Shown one piece after another: positions 41,870 through 51,269 of a DNA stretch of 64,000 nucleotides; within the stretch, counting starts at the first letter, position 1, and each line of letters begins with the position of its first letter. Below the pieces are notes generated by a model. The model searched no databases. It worked only from the letters and a program-made list of their open reading frames with translations, and had not been told where the DNA came from. The position numbers and the translations under genes are program-made. Where the stretch lies: NCBI RefSeq assembly GCF_000591055.1, contig NC_020388.1, positions 868,001-932,000 of the forward strand. The letters run 5' to 3'. The DNA comes from Natronomonas moolapensis 8.8.11 (GTDB lineage Archaea; Halobacteriota; Halobacteria; Halobacteriales; Haloarculaceae).

Positions 41870-42985
41870 ATGGGGCTCAAAGAGGAGATCGAGGCGATCG
41901 AGGCGGAGATCGCCGACACCCCGTACAACAAATCGACCGAACAGCACATCGGTCGGCTGAAGGCCAAGCTGTCGGAAAAAAAAGAGAAGCTGGAGCGCCA
42001 GCAGTCCTCCGGGAGCGGCGGCGGCGGATACGCCGTCGAGAAACACGGCGACGCGACGGTCGCGCTCGTCGGGTTTCCATCCGTCGGCAAATCGACGCTC
42101 CTCAACGCCCTGACGAACGCCGACAGCGAGGTCGGCTCCTACGAGTTCACGACGCTGGATGTCAACCCCGGGATGCTCGATTACCGCGGCGCGAACATCC
42201 AGTTGCTCGACGTGCCGGGGCTCATCGAGGGAGCCGCCGAGAACCGCGGCGGCGGCCAGGCGGTCCTCTCGGTCGTCCGAACCGCCGATTTGGTGTTGTT
42301 CGTCCTCTCGGCGTTCGAGATCGACCAGTACGAACGGCTGTATCAGGAGTTGTACAAGAACAAGGTCAGACTCGACACGGAGCCCGTCCAGGTCAACATC
42401 CGCAAGAAAATCAAGGGGGGTATCAACCTCACCACCTCGGACCGGGTGAGCCTCGACGACGAGACGATCATGGGCGTCCTCCGGGAGTACGACTACGTCA
42501 ACGCCGACGTGACGATCCGGGAGGACCTCACGATCGATCAGTTGGTCGACTCGCTGCAGGACAACCGCGAGTACCTCCCCTCGGCCGTCGCGGTCAACAA
42601 GGTCGACCTGATCGACCCGAGCTACGTCGAGACGGTCAAGGAGAACCTCCGACGCCACGACATCGACCCCGAGGACACCGTATTTATCAGTGCGGAGGAC
42701 GGTCGCGGTCTCGACTCCCTGAAAGAAACCGTCTGGAACGACCTCGGACTCATCCGCATCTACATGGACAAGCCGGGCCGCGGCGTCGACCGCGAGGAGC
42801 CGCTCATCCTGACCGAGACGCAAAACACCGTCGACGACGCGTTGCACAAACTCGGCGGCAGCTTCGAGGACCGCTTTCGGTTCGCCCGCGTGAGCGGCCC
42901 CTCGGCGAAGCACGACGACCAGCAGGTCGGCCGCGATCACGAACTCTGGGACGAGGACGTCCTCCGGATCGTCGCCCGGAAGTGA
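41870..42985 (+). CDS. DRG/OBG-family GTP-binding protein
   Basis: 371 residues. An N-terminal helical domain (KEEIEAIEAEIADTPYNKST) precedes the GTPase core with G1 GFPSVGKST, G2 region YEFTTLDVNPG, G3 LLDVPGLIEGA and G4 NKVDL, and a C-terminal TGS domain (IYMDKPGRGVDREEPL). DRG proteins bind ribosomes or RNA and affect translation. It is full length with its own promoter region. Confidence 0.92.
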   Translation: MGLKEEIEAIEAEIADTPYNKSTEQHIGRLKAKLSEKKEKLERQQSSGSGGGGYAVEKHGDATVALVGFPSVGKSTLLNALTNADSEVGSYEFTTLDVNPGMLDYRGANIQLLDVPGLIEGAAENRGGGQAVLSVVRTADLVLFVLSAFEIDQYERLYQELYKNKVRLDTEPVQVNIRKKIKGGINLTTSDRVSLDDETIMGVLREYDYVNADVTIREDLTIDQLVDSLQDNREYLPSAVAVNKVDLIDPSYVETVKENLRRHDIDPEDTVFISAEDGRGLDSLKETVWNDLGLIRIYMDKPGRGVDREEPLILTETQNTVDDALHKLGGSFEDRFRFARVSGPSAKHDDQQVGRDHELWDEDVLRIVARK

Positions 42986-43083
42986 GACGGACCCGTGGAT
43001 GAAAGCGCCGTTCGGAGGCGCGAGGAGTCAAAAACGCCGTCATGAGGGGTGGAGTTATTTGCATCGGTGGGGTACGACCCGAC

Positions 43084-43530
43084 ATGAAGCTCAAACGTCC
43101 CAGCCGCCCCCGGGGGTTCCGGGTAGCCGACTCCGCCCAGCAGCTCGTCGGCGGGTTCCTGCTGGCTGGGCCGTTCGTCGTCACCGAAGAGGTGTGGGTG
43201 CTGGCCGCCAACATGAGCGTCTTTCACGCCCTGGCGACGGTCGGTGTGGTGTTCGCCATCGGGTACGCGACCCTTTATAAAGCGGACACCAACCGGGATC
43301 CCGACGACGAGCAGAACGTCGGCGGGATTCCGCTCCGGTTCATTTCGTTGATGCTCGTCTCGTTCGGTTCGGTAGTGATCCTGGCGGCGCTGTTCGACGC
43401 TCCTGACACCTTCCTCCGAGGAACCGAGTCGAACGGCGCAATCGCCGTGACGATATTTAAAACCGTGAGCGTCGGCGCGATCTTCAGCGTCGTGGGTGCG
43501 GCGACGGCCGACAGCGTCTTTTCGCAGTGA
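43084..43530 (+). CDS. DUF2391 family membrane protein
   Basis: 148 residues from ATG 43084. About four membrane helices: LVGGFLLAGPFVVTEEVWVL, MSVFHALATVGVVFAIGYAT, ISLMLVSFGSVVILAALF and ISVGAIFSVVG-like. The family is defined in haloarchaea and some bacteria without a known role. It is followed by a 116-bp gap and artA. Confidence 0.8.
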   Translation: MKLKRPSRPRGFRVADSAQQLVGGFLLAGPFVVTEEVWVLAANMSVFHALATVGVVFAIGYATLYKADTNRDPDDEQNVGGIPLRFISLMLVSFGSVVILAALFDAPDTFLRGTESNGAIAVTIFKTVSVGAIFSVVGAATADSVFSQ

Positions 43531-43615
43531 GGGCGCTCCGATGCGGCGGTCGCCCGCGACCGACACGCATCTGCCGGCAGACGCCTGTGCGGCCCGCCGG
43601 CAGCCGACGATAAGA

Positions 43616-43623
43616 CATATACC
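43616..43623 (+). promoter_or_regulatory. TATA box for artA
   Basis: CATATACC lies 24-31 nt upstream of the artA ATG at 43647. Confidence 0.5.
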
Positions 43624-43646
43624 CCTCGTGGTGTATCGTTGCGGTA

Positions 43647-44600
43647 ATGTCGCTCTCCACGCAGTCGCTCACCGAGTTCTCGGTGTTGCCCTACACCGAC
43701 GTGCTCGCGTGGATCGTGATGGCGGTCTTCGTCGCCGGCGTCGTGTTGGACCGACGGGACCGACGCGATCTCGCCGTTCCGGTGACGGCGGGCGCGTGGG
43801 GACTGTTCGCCGTGTTCTGGTTCCTCCTGATACACCACTTCGCGTTGATCCACCGGAGCGCGATCCAGACGGTCCTCGTCGTCGTCGCCGTCCCGGCCTG
43901 TCTGTACGTCGGGTGGCAACTCTACGGCGGTCGCGAGTCGTTGTTGACGCTCTCTCGGGCGATCGCATTCATGACGATCATCTACCTGCCGTTCGAGACC
44001 TCCTACGTCGCCCGACGGGTGTTGATCGAGACCGTCGCGACCCAGACGGCGGCCGTGATCGACGTACTCGGCATCGGAGAGGGCGTTCGGTTCGTCGAGG
44101 ACCCGACCGGCGAGACGACGTTTATGAACACCTTCTGGTTCCCGGAAACGGGGCAGGCCTCCCGTATCGTCTTCGCCTGCACCGGGATCGGATCGATAGC
44201 GATCTTCGGCGGCCTGATCGCCGCCGTCGACGCCGCGCGCCCGAAGAAAGCGATCGCAGCCACGGTGTCGATCGCGGTCATCTGGGTCCTCAACATCGGC
44301 CGGAACGTCTTCATCGCCGTGGCCAACGGCTACCAGTGGTTTGCGATCCAGTGGCTCGAGGGCCCGGTCATGCTCCTGTTCGGGCTCTCGGACGCATCGC
44401 GCGTCTCGTTTTTCGTCGCGGACCGGATCCTCTCGCAGGGGCTTGCGGTGTTCGCACTCGTCGGCATTGCCTTCCTCGTCTCGCGGTGGGTGCCGGAGCT
44501 GCTCGACATCGGCGAGGAACTGCTCTCCGTGCTCTTGGGCCGGGACGTCCGTCTCCGGACGCCGGAAACCGCACCCGACGGGGGTGAGAGCGAACGGTGA
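43647..44600 (+). CDS. artA: Archaeosortase A
   Basis: 317 residues with about eight membrane helices. The catalytic residues are C178 in FACTGIGS, R219 in LNIGRNVF and R252 in DASRVSFF. ArtA removes the PGF-CTERM tail of surface proteins such as the S-layer glycoprotein and links them to a lipid. It overlaps the next gene by 4 nt. No PGF-CTERM substrate is evident in this window; the large adhesin at 55360 lacks the motif. Confidence 0.93.
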   Translation: MSLSTQSLTEFSVLPYTDVLAWIVMAVFVAGVVLDRRDRRDLAVPVTAGAWGLFAVFWFLLIHHFALIHRSAIQTVLVVVAVPACLYVGWQLYGGRESLLTLSRAIAFMTIIYLPFETSYVARRVLIETVATQTAAVIDVLGIGEGVRFVEDPTGETTFMNTFWFPETGQASRIVFACTGIGSIAIFGGLIAAVDAARPKKAIAATVSIAVIWVLNIGRNVFIAVANGYQWFAIQWLEGPVMLLFGLSDASRVSFFVADRILSQGLAVFALVGIAFLVSRWVPELLDIGEELLSVLLGRDVRLRTPETAPDGGESER

Positions 44601-45604
44601 ACGACAGCGGGGACGACGGCGGCGGGAAAGCCGGTGGGGTCACCCGGCGCCGCGTGTTGCTCGGTGGCGGCGCGTCGGTCGCCACCGTCGGCGGCGCGAA
44701 GGCGCTGTACAACACCGTCCTCGGATACGGCCGGTTCGGCATGGGGACGAACCTCGAAGAACAGGACCTCGCCGCGCTCGCGGCCGAGCGACTGGTGCCG
44801 ACGTACGAGGAATCGATCGGTGGGACCCGCGTCCGGCTCGCGGGCGACGGGATCGTCGTGGACGGCGAGACCACCCTGTCGTTCGACGACGACCCCGCCG
44901 ATGTCGAGGAACTCGACTCGCGGCTCGGATTCGGGGGCCGTCTCCGCGAGTTGTTCGCCGACGCCGCCGCCGTCCGGGCCGGAACGTACGCCTTCGAGTT
45001 CCACGATCCGCCGGCGTTCTTCGACCGGATGGACGACGGCGAACCGCGGCCGGAGGTCGTCACCGCGATCCGTACGAACTGGGACCGGACCGTCGATCCG
45101 GGGCTCGTCGGGCGGTTCGCCGGGGTCGACCCCTCGGACCCGGCGGCCGTCGTCGAGGGACTCGTCGGCGGGTTCCGCGAACACACCCACTACGACGTTC
45201 CGCGGTATCTCGCCGGTTCGATAGAGGACAACGTCATCCTGGGGGCGGCCGACCTCCGGCAGTACTTCGAGGACGCGGTCGAATTCGAGGCGCTGCTCGA
45301 ATCCGACGGGACCGGGATCTTCTGCTGGGAGTTGGTGTATCGGTCGATCGAGGCCCTACACGCCGTTTCGCCGGCCCGTCAGGCTGCTCCGATCGCCGCC
45401 TGTTACGTGATCGATAGGCGACACAAACACGCGTTCACGGGCCTTCTGGGCGCGATCCGCGTCGACGACGGCCTCCGGTTCCCGATGACGTTCGTCGATT
45501 ACACCCACACGACGATGTACGACGACTTCCGGCTGACGGGCGTGTTGGGCGAGGGACTCGACGCGTACAACGACCGCCACCGGGCGTCGGAGATCTACTG
45601 GTGA
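44597..45604 (+). CDS. Tat-signal protein coupled to artA, unknown function
   Basis: 335 residues from GTG 44597, overlapping artA by 4 nt. A twin-arginine-like start (TRRRVLLGGGASVATVGGA) suggests export; there is no lipobox Cys. The body is soluble alpha/beta. DGTGIFCWELVYRSIEALHA and YVIDRRHKHAFTGLLGAIR recall a transglutaminase/papain-like Cys-His arrangement, which I cannot confirm. The tight coupling suggests a role in surface protein processing. Confidence 0.7.
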   Translation: MNDSGDDGGGKAGGVTRRRVLLGGGASVATVGGAKALYNTVLGYGRFGMGTNLEEQDLAALAAERLVPTYEESIGGTRVRLAGDGIVVDGETTLSFDDDPADVEELDSRLGFGGRLRELFADAAAVRAGTYAFEFHDPPAFFDRMDDGEPRPEVVTAIRTNWDRTVDPGLVGRFAGVDPSDPAAVVEGLVGGFREHTHYDVPRYLAGSIEDNVILGAADLRQYFEDAVEFEALLESDGTGIFCWELVYRSIEALHAVSPARQAAPIAACYVIDRRHKHAFTGLLGAIRVDDGLRFPMTFVDYTHTTMYDDFRLTGVLGEGLDAYNDRHRASEIYW

Positions 45605-45611
45605 GCGGCGC

Positions 45612-46412
45612 TCAGACGGGGTCCGGAAGGGCCTCCGGGGGCGCACCGGCCAGTTCGACGAGTGCGTCGCGTTCGACGACGTGGAGGTCACCCGGAACGA
45701 CGAGCAGGTGCAGCGGATCACCGAAGGACCGGCCGGCGAGGGCCTCGAGCCGGTCGGCCGCCACGAGGGGGTCCGGAGCGCCGGCGCGGGCGACGACGAC
45801 GCCGATCCCGTCGAGGTCCTCGGCGAGCCGCCCCGCCGCGTGGTCGGCGGTCATGTACGCCTCGTGGTCGGGGTCCGGGCCGGACGGTCCGATGCCGACT
45901 TTGATGTCGAGATAGACGAGCGTGTGGAGTCCCCGCTCGCGGTTGTCGGCGATCGTATCGAGGACGCTGCCGGGGACGCCGTCCCCGCCGTGGGCGTAGG
46001 GGAACGGCAGCGTCGTCGCCTTGCCGAACCGGTAGTTCTGCAGGCCACTCAGCGAGGCGGCCGCCGCGTCGGCGGTCGTTCCATGTACGATTCGGGTGTC
46101 GATCCCACGGTCGGCTGCTCGCAGGCGCAAGTCGACGTGGGTCGTCGAGATCATCGTATCGCCGGCGGTGAGGAAGACTGCGTCGCCCGACTCGGCGGCT
46201 TCAAGGATCGCCTCGGGGTCTTCCTCGACGTCGGGGCGATCCCGGACGTCGATCTCCACGCCGTGATACGATTCGAGTTCGCCGACGGTCGCGCCCGCCA
46301 GCGTACTGGTGTAGAACTCCGCGAAGACGCGGTCGGCATCGGCGATGGCCGCTTCGCCGTCGGCCGCGACCGACCGCTCGTCGTAGAGCCCGAGTCCGAC
46401 GAATGTAAGCAT
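45612..46412 (-). CDS. dph5: Diphthine synthase
   Basis: 266 residues from ATG 46412 (MLTFVGLGLYDERSV). It methylates the modified His of elongation factor 2 on the way to diphthamide, using S-adenosylmethionine. DAVFLTAGDTMISTTHVDLR, GLQNYRFGKATTLPFPY and VVVARAGAPDP are hallmark motifs of the tetrapyrrole-methylase fold. It converges on the artA operon with a 7-bp gap. Confidence 0.93.
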   Translation of the reverse strand: MLTFVGLGLYDERSVAADGEAAIADADRVFAEFYTSTLAGATVGELESYHGVEIDVRDRPDVEEDPEAILEAAESGDAVFLTAGDTMISTTHVDLRLRAADRGIDTRIVHGTTADAAAASLSGLQNYRFGKATTLPFPYAHGGDGVPGSVLDTIADNRERGLHTLVYLDIKVGIGPSGPDPDHEAYMTADHAAGRLAEDLDGIGVVVARAGAPDPLVAADRLEALAGRSFGDPLHLLVVPGDLHVVERDALVELAGAPPEALPDPV

Positions 46413-46601
46413 ACGCAGTTTCGGCACCGCCGACGCAAAAGCCCCGCGCTTCGGGGAACGAGAGCCCCCGACGCCGGTCGTGGGAACTGGAACAATATTT
46501 ATTATAGACCGTCGCCGCTGCGCGCCACAGAGCGGAATAGCACGAATAGCACAATACAGCTGAAACGGCTGAATACGCCGGTGTTAGCCCCGAAATAGGC
46601 G

Positions 46602-46615
46602 AAACATTTAAATAG
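46602..46615 (+). promoter_or_regulatory. BRE/TATA promoter of tfb
   Basis: CGAAACATTTAAAT fits a BRE (CGAAAC) followed by a TATA element, about 90-100 nt upstream of the tfb ATG. That implies a leader of about 65 nt. The whole stretch 46413-46701 otherwise holds no gene. Confidence 0.6.
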
Positions 46616-46701
46616 TTTTCGCACTAACATTATATCAGGAACGGTCCGCCCCGGGTTCTTCGGTTTTCCCGCCTCCGGAGACGGACGTAACCCATCACAT
46701 C

Positions 46702-47676
46702 ATGAGCAACACTGAACTCAGAACCCACGTAGAAGAGAGCCGAACCGACCCGACCGAACGAACCGACAGCGCCGAGGACACCACGACCTGCCCGGAGTGT
46801 GACGCCCGTCTAGAGGCCGATTCGGAGCACGGGGAGACGGTCTGTACCGAATGCGGGCTCGTCGTCGAAGAGGACGAGATCGACCGCGGGCCGGAGTGGC
46901 GCGCCTTCGACAGCGCCGAGAAGGATCAAAAGTCCCGCGTCGGCGCCCCCACCACCAACATGATGCACGACAAGGGGCTCTCCACCAACATCGGCTGGCA
47001 GGACAAAGACGCCTATGGACGGCAGCTATCGACCCGTCAGCGCCAGAAGATGCAGCGGTTGCGGACCTGGAACGAGCGCTTCCGCACGCGGGACTCCAAG
47101 GAGCGCAACCTCAAGCAAGCCCTCGGCGAAATCGAACGGATGGCCTCCGCGCTCGGTCTCCCCGAAAACGTCCGCGAAACCGCCTCCGTCATCTACCGCC
47201 GCGCGCTCGACGACAACCTCCTCCCCGGACGCTCCATCGAAGGCGTCTCCACCGCCGCGCTGTACACCGCCGCCAGACAGGCCGGCATCCCGCGCAGCCT
47301 CGACGAGATCGAGCGCGTCTCCCGCGTGGATCGGATGGAGTTGACCCGCACGTACCGCTACATCATCCGGGAGTTGAACCTCGAGGTCAAGCCGGCGGAC
47401 CCGGAGAGCTACATCCCGCGGTTCGTCAGCGACCTCGGTCTCTCCGACGAGGTCGAACGCCGCGCGCGCGAACTCATCGAGGCCGCCCGTGGCGACGGGC
47501 TCCTCTCCGGGAAGTCGCCGGTGGGGCTGGCCGCCGCCGCGGTGTATGCCGCCGCGTTGCTCTGCAACGAGAAGGTCACACAAAACGACGTCTCGGAGGT
47601 CGCGGACATCTCCGAGGTCACCATCCGCAACCGGTATAAAGAACTGCTCGAGGCGGGCGACGTCGTGACGGCGTAG
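46702..47676 (+). CDS. tfb: Transcription initiation factor IIB
   Basis: 324 residues. An N-terminal zinc ribbon (CPECDARLE, VCTECGLVVEEDE), B-reader (RGPEWRAFDS) and two cyclin-like repeats (about 120-210 and 220-315; ISEVTIRNRYKELLEAG closes) are complete. TFB binds TBP and the BRE and recruits RNA polymerase. Haloarchaea carry several tfb paralogues, and I cannot say which this is. Confidence 0.95.
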   Translation: MSNTELRTHVEESRTDPTERTDSAEDTTTCPECDARLEADSEHGETVCTECGLVVEEDEIDRGPEWRAFDSAEKDQKSRVGAPTTNMMHDKGLSTNIGWQDKDAYGRQLSTRQRQKMQRLRTWNERFRTRDSKERNLKQALGEIERMASALGLPENVRETASVIYRRALDDNLLPGRSIEGVSTAALYTAARQAGIPRSLDEIERVSRVDRMELTRTYRYIIRELNLEVKPADPESYIPRFVSDLGLSDEVERRARELIEAARGDGLLSGKSPVGLAAAAVYAAALLCNEKVTQNDVSEVADISEVTIRNRYKELLEAGDVVTA

Positions 47677-47810
47677 GCGGTTGGACCGGGACGAAACCGC
47701 CCGAGACGGCCGTACTACTGGTTTTGAGCGCTGTTCGCGCGAGTCGACACCCGAACTCGGGGCGGAAGCCGTGACAAAAGTTTTCATACCTGCCGGTCGT
47801 TACGGGCGGT

Positions 47811-47984
47811 ATGGAAACGTACGCCAGACTCTTATGCCCCGAGTGCGGCAAGACGTGGGAAAAATCCCCCAAGGACCTCCCCGACCCGAGTCGGACGTTT
47901 CACTGCCCCGCGTGTCACGCGAGCCGTCGGCTTTCGGAGTTCGCCCGGACGGAACACGACCTCGATACGCTCAAAGGGTTCTAA
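47811..47984 (+). CDS. DUF7836 family putative zinc-binding protein
   Basis: 57 residues from ATG 47811: METYARLLCPECGKTWEKSP, then CPACHASRRLSEFARTEHDL. Two CPxC knuckles predict one zinc ribbon. It is a small conserved haloarchaeal protein, possibly nucleic-acid binding. It follows tfb by 134 bp on the same strand. Confidence 0.75.
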   Translation: METYARLLCPECGKTWEKSPKDLPDPSRTFHCPACHASRRLSEFARTEHDLDTLKGF

Positions 47985-48066
47985 GACGGGCACGTCCCGG
48001 CAGCGTCGCCCACCGAGGGGCCGCTCCGCGCCCTCGAGGCCAGCCCGTGGCGCGGCCGCCCGTGGA

Positions 48067-48630
48067 TCAGTACACGTGGTACAACAGCGCGTAGATGACG
48101 AGTCCCATGGAGAAGGAGACGAGCCAGAGCGTCGCGGCGATGCGGCCCGCTCGCCGGTGGTTCGTTCCGGGGAGTTCCGAGACGGAGTGCGTGCCGGCGG
48201 ACAACAGCGCGTAGAAGACGAACGGGACACAAACCACCGCCAGCGAGACGTGGACGGCGAGAAACGGCAAATAGAGGTACGTCCGGACGGCCTCGGGGCC
48301 GGGGAAGTCGCTCGGCCCGAGGATAGTGACGCGGTAGAGGTACAACAGGAGGAAGGCCGCAAAGAGGCCGAAACTGGCGAGCATCCGGACCCGGTGGCGA
48401 GCGACGTCGCCGCGCCTGATGGCCCGAACCCCAGAGAGGATGGTCCCGATCGCGGCGACGCTGATGGCCGCGTTGAGGTGTGGGACGAGGGTCAAAAGCG
48501 CCTCCGAGCGCGGGAGGACGCCCGCCGGGATCATCCGCAGCACCGCACCGAAGACGAGTGCGAGCGAAACGGCCGAGAGAAGAACGGTCAATTCGGGGAC
48601 GCGTCCGCGGGCCCACTCTTGAGTCGACAT
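48067..48630 (-). CDS. DUF420 family membrane protein
   Basis: 187 residues from ATG 48630. Five or six membrane helices carry conserved His residues (LLTLVPHLNAAISVAAIG, DVARHRVRM, LPFLAVHVSLAVVCVPF). The family is often found with cytochrome oxidase or haem assembly genes. No such neighbour is present here, so the role stays open. Confidence 0.85.
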   Translation of the reverse strand: MSTQEWARGRVPELTVLLSAVSLALVFGAVLRMIPAGVLPRSEALLTLVPHLNAAISVAAIGTILSGVRAIRRGDVARHRVRMLASFGLFAAFLLLYLYRVTILGPSDFPGPEAVRTYLYLPFLAVHVSLAVVCVPFVFYALLSAGTHSVSELPGTNHRRAGRIAATLWLVSFSMGLVIYALLYHVY

Positions 48631-48783
48631 ACACACGATAGCGACGGCGGCCGAATAGGTGTTTTTTTCGCCGCTGCGCTCGTAGGTATTGCTACCATAT
48701 TTCGTACAGAGAGACCACGCCAGAAACCCAACTGGACGCCGGCTGAGCTACGAATGACAGTAGATGTGCACGGGAATCCGTGA

Positions 48784-49011
48784 GTCACATCGTCACGTAT
48801 ATCGACCGCAAGTGATTCGAATACGGGAGGAACCGAAACGGCCGAGAAAGACGTGTCCGATGCGTTTCAAACGTGGCTCGACGTAGAACTCCGGAGTGAG
48901 AACGCCAAAGCAGTCGTGCTCAGTGTCGCTACAACACTCCACGATCACGGGCCACTCGGGGCTAACTCACAACGAGAGCACAAATTTTGTCGGGAGATGA
49001 TACGTGCTTGA
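48784..49011 (+). pseudogene. Open fragment without a start codon
   Basis: A frame open from 48784 reads TAEKDVSDAFQTWLDVELRS, then AKAVVLSVATTLHDHGPLGA and HKFCREMIRA before TGA 49009-49011. The residue use looks coding and helical. There is no ATG; a GTG at VSDAF is the only likely start. It may be a cut-down remnant at the island edge. The rest of 48631-49049 shows nothing. Confidence 0.3.
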
Positions 49012-49049
49012 CTAAAATTATGTAGCAGCATACCGAACCAACATAGCAT

Positions 49050-51269
49050 ATGGGACTCGCGGCGTTTGGCTCGATGGCCATGGCTGGACTCGTCGTGAGT
49101 CACGTCGGTGCTGCGGTGTTGAGCCTCGGCCTGTGTGTCTACGTCGGCCGCAACCACTGGCACCAGCCACTGGGGCGAGCTTTTGTCGGTATGGTCGGGA
49201 TGACAACGATTTGGATGGTCGCATCGATTGCCCGCTTGTTCGCTACGAGTCTCGACGCCTTCGTCGCGGTCTCGGTCGTGAAATACGTGGGTATCTCAAT
49301 GCTCGTCCCGTCGCTACTCGTCTTCGCACTGCTGTACGACGGGAGAGAATACTTGCTAACGAACCGAAGGCTCGCGGCACTGCTTGCCATTCCAGTGGCG
49401 TCCTTACCGGTGGTCGCCACGACGCAGTTCCACGAACTGTTCTATACGGCCTATGAGACTCGCTCGCTCGCGTCGCTGTCCGTAATCGCCATCGTCGAGG
49501 TGGGACCACTGTACTGGGTGTTACTCGTCTATATTTGGACAATCTTCGTCGTCGCATCAGCCTTACTGGTCTATGCGGGATTCAGACGATCGCGGTTCTA
49601 TCGTAGCCAACTGGTGTTCGTACTGCTTGGTGTCCTCGCTGCCTGGGTCGCAAACTTCGCATACGTCTTTTTCAACTGGCCCCACGCCGCCGTCGATCCG
49701 ACACCCTTCGGACTCGCACTGGCGAACGCGCTATTGGCGCTGGGTGTCTTCTCGAGTGACCTTGTCGACATTTCACCGGCGGCCCGATACGCGGTTCTGG
49801 ACGCCATTGAGGACGGCGTCGTTGTCCTAGACCACGACGACCGCGTCGTGGACGTCAACGACGCTGCCAGACCCCTGATGGAGAGCAACGGCACAATTGG
49901 TGAGCCGGTAACCGAGGTGTTCCCGCAGAAAATAACCGGGTCGGAGACAGGCGGCGCGACCACAGTCGAACTCACAGTCGATTCACGACGGCGTTTTTAC
50001 CGCCGCAGACGGCTGCCGATTGGCTCCAAGGGGTCGAAAAAGAGTGTTATTGTCCTCACAGACGTTACCGCCGAAACAGAGTCTCAACAACAAGCCGAAC
50101 AAGCCCGCAGGAGACTCCGGCAGGCCATCGATCTCATCCCGGATCCGATCTTTGCGAAAGATCTGGACGACGAAGTGCTGCTCTCGAACGAGGCAAATGC
50201 CACGCTACACGGCATGAAGCCGGCGGAAATCGAGGGGAAACGGGAGCGGGACATCGAACCCGAGGTCGAGAATATCGATGACTTCGATAAGTATCGACAG
50301 CGCGAACTCGCGGCCGTAAAGACGGGTGGCCCGTTGACATCCGAAGAAGAACTGATGGGGCCTGACGGTAAAACGAAGGTTTTCAAGACGACGCGAATCC
50401 CGTTCGAGACTGCTGGCGATGACGAGAGCGCGGTTCTTGGCTACGCTCGTGACGTGACCGATCTCAAGGAATACGAACAGGAACTCGAAGCGACAAAAGA
50501 ACGACTCGAACGGACAAACGAGGAACTGGAGACGTTGAACCGAATCCTTCGCCACGACATCGGGAACGACGCCGTCGTCATCGGACGACTCGCACAGAAA
50601 CTCGAGCAACACGTCGATGAAGACGGGCAGGAACATCTGGACAACCTGCTGGATCGGGGTGAGCACATCGCGGAGATGACGACCAATCTGCGGAATCTAA
50701 TGCAGGCGATGCTGGACGAGCGGAGTGAACTCGAGCCAGTGCGACTCGACACGATTCTCGAAGCCGAAATCGAGAGCATGTCTGCCTCCCACGAGAACGC
50801 CAGCGTCACCGTCGACGGTGACATACCACGGGCGAGCGTACGGGCTGACCGGATGCTCTCGTCGGTGTTCCAGAATCTCCTGCGAAACGCAATCCAGCAC
50901 AACGACAAGGCTGTGCCGGAAGTTACGGTCGCCGCCCACGACCGCGAGGAGTCCGTCGTCGTCGAAGTCGCGGATAACGGTCCCGGCGTCCCCGACGACA
51001 GCAAAGACGACATCTTCGGGAAGGGCGAGCGGGGCCTCCAGAGCAAAGGGACCGGCGTCGGCCTGTATCTAGTCACCAAGCTGCTCGACCGGTACGGCGG
51101 AACCGTCCACGTCCGGAACAGGGTCTTATCCAATGCCACTGACAACCGAGGGGTAGACGATGATGGGAGACTCCGCCTTGCAGCCGGGGCGCCAGCGACC
51201 GAGCAGGGAGAACCCGACGGGTCGGTGTTCGTCGTGGAGTTGCCGGCCGTGACGGGTGAGAACCGATGA
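49050..51269 (+). CDS. Sensor histidine kinase (7TM-PAS-PAS-HisKA-HATPase)
   Basis: 739 residues. Seven membrane helices occupy about 10-235 (histidine-kinase N-terminal 7TM type). Two PAS domains follow (about 245-340 and 350-465; IDLIPDPIFAKDLDDEVLL). The H-box is NRILRHDIGNDAVVIG near 500. The ATP-binding domain has N-box NLLRNAIQHND, G1 VADNGPGVPD and G2 GTGVGLYLVTKLL. It senses a membrane or cytoplasmic signal and phosphorylates a regulator. It overlaps the next gene by 4 nt. Confidence 0.88.
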   Translation: MGLAAFGSMAMAGLVVSHVGAAVLSLGLCVYVGRNHWHQPLGRAFVGMVGMTTIWMVASIARLFATSLDAFVAVSVVKYVGISMLVPSLLVFALLYDGREYLLTNRRLAALLAIPVASLPVVATTQFHELFYTAYETRSLASLSVIAIVEVGPLYWVLLVYIWTIFVVASALLVYAGFRRSRFYRSQLVFVLLGVLAAWVANFAYVFFNWPHAAVDPTPFGLALANALLALGVFSSDLVDISPAARYAVLDAIEDGVVVLDHDDRVVDVNDAARPLMESNGTIGEPVTEVFPQKITGSETGGATTVELTVDSRRRFYRRRRLPIGSKGSKKSVIVLTDVTAETESQQQAEQARRRLRQAIDLIPDPIFAKDLDDEVLLSNEANATLHGMKPAEIEGKRERDIEPEVENIDDFDKYRQRELAAVKTGGPLTSEEELMGPDGKTKVFKTTRIPFETAGDDESAVLGYARDVTDLKEYEQELEATKERLERTNEELETLNRILRHDIGNDAVVIGRLAQKLEQHVDEDGQEHLDNLLDRGEHIAEMTTNLRNLMQAMLDERSELEPVRLDTILEAEIESMSASHENASVTVDGDIPRASVRADRMLSSVFQNLLRNAIQHNDKAVPEVTVAAHDREESVVVEVADNGPGVPDDSKDDIFGKGERGLQSKGTGVGLYLVTKLLDRYGGTVHVRNRVLSNATDNRGVDDDGRLRLAAGAPATEQGEPDGSVFVVELPAVTGENR

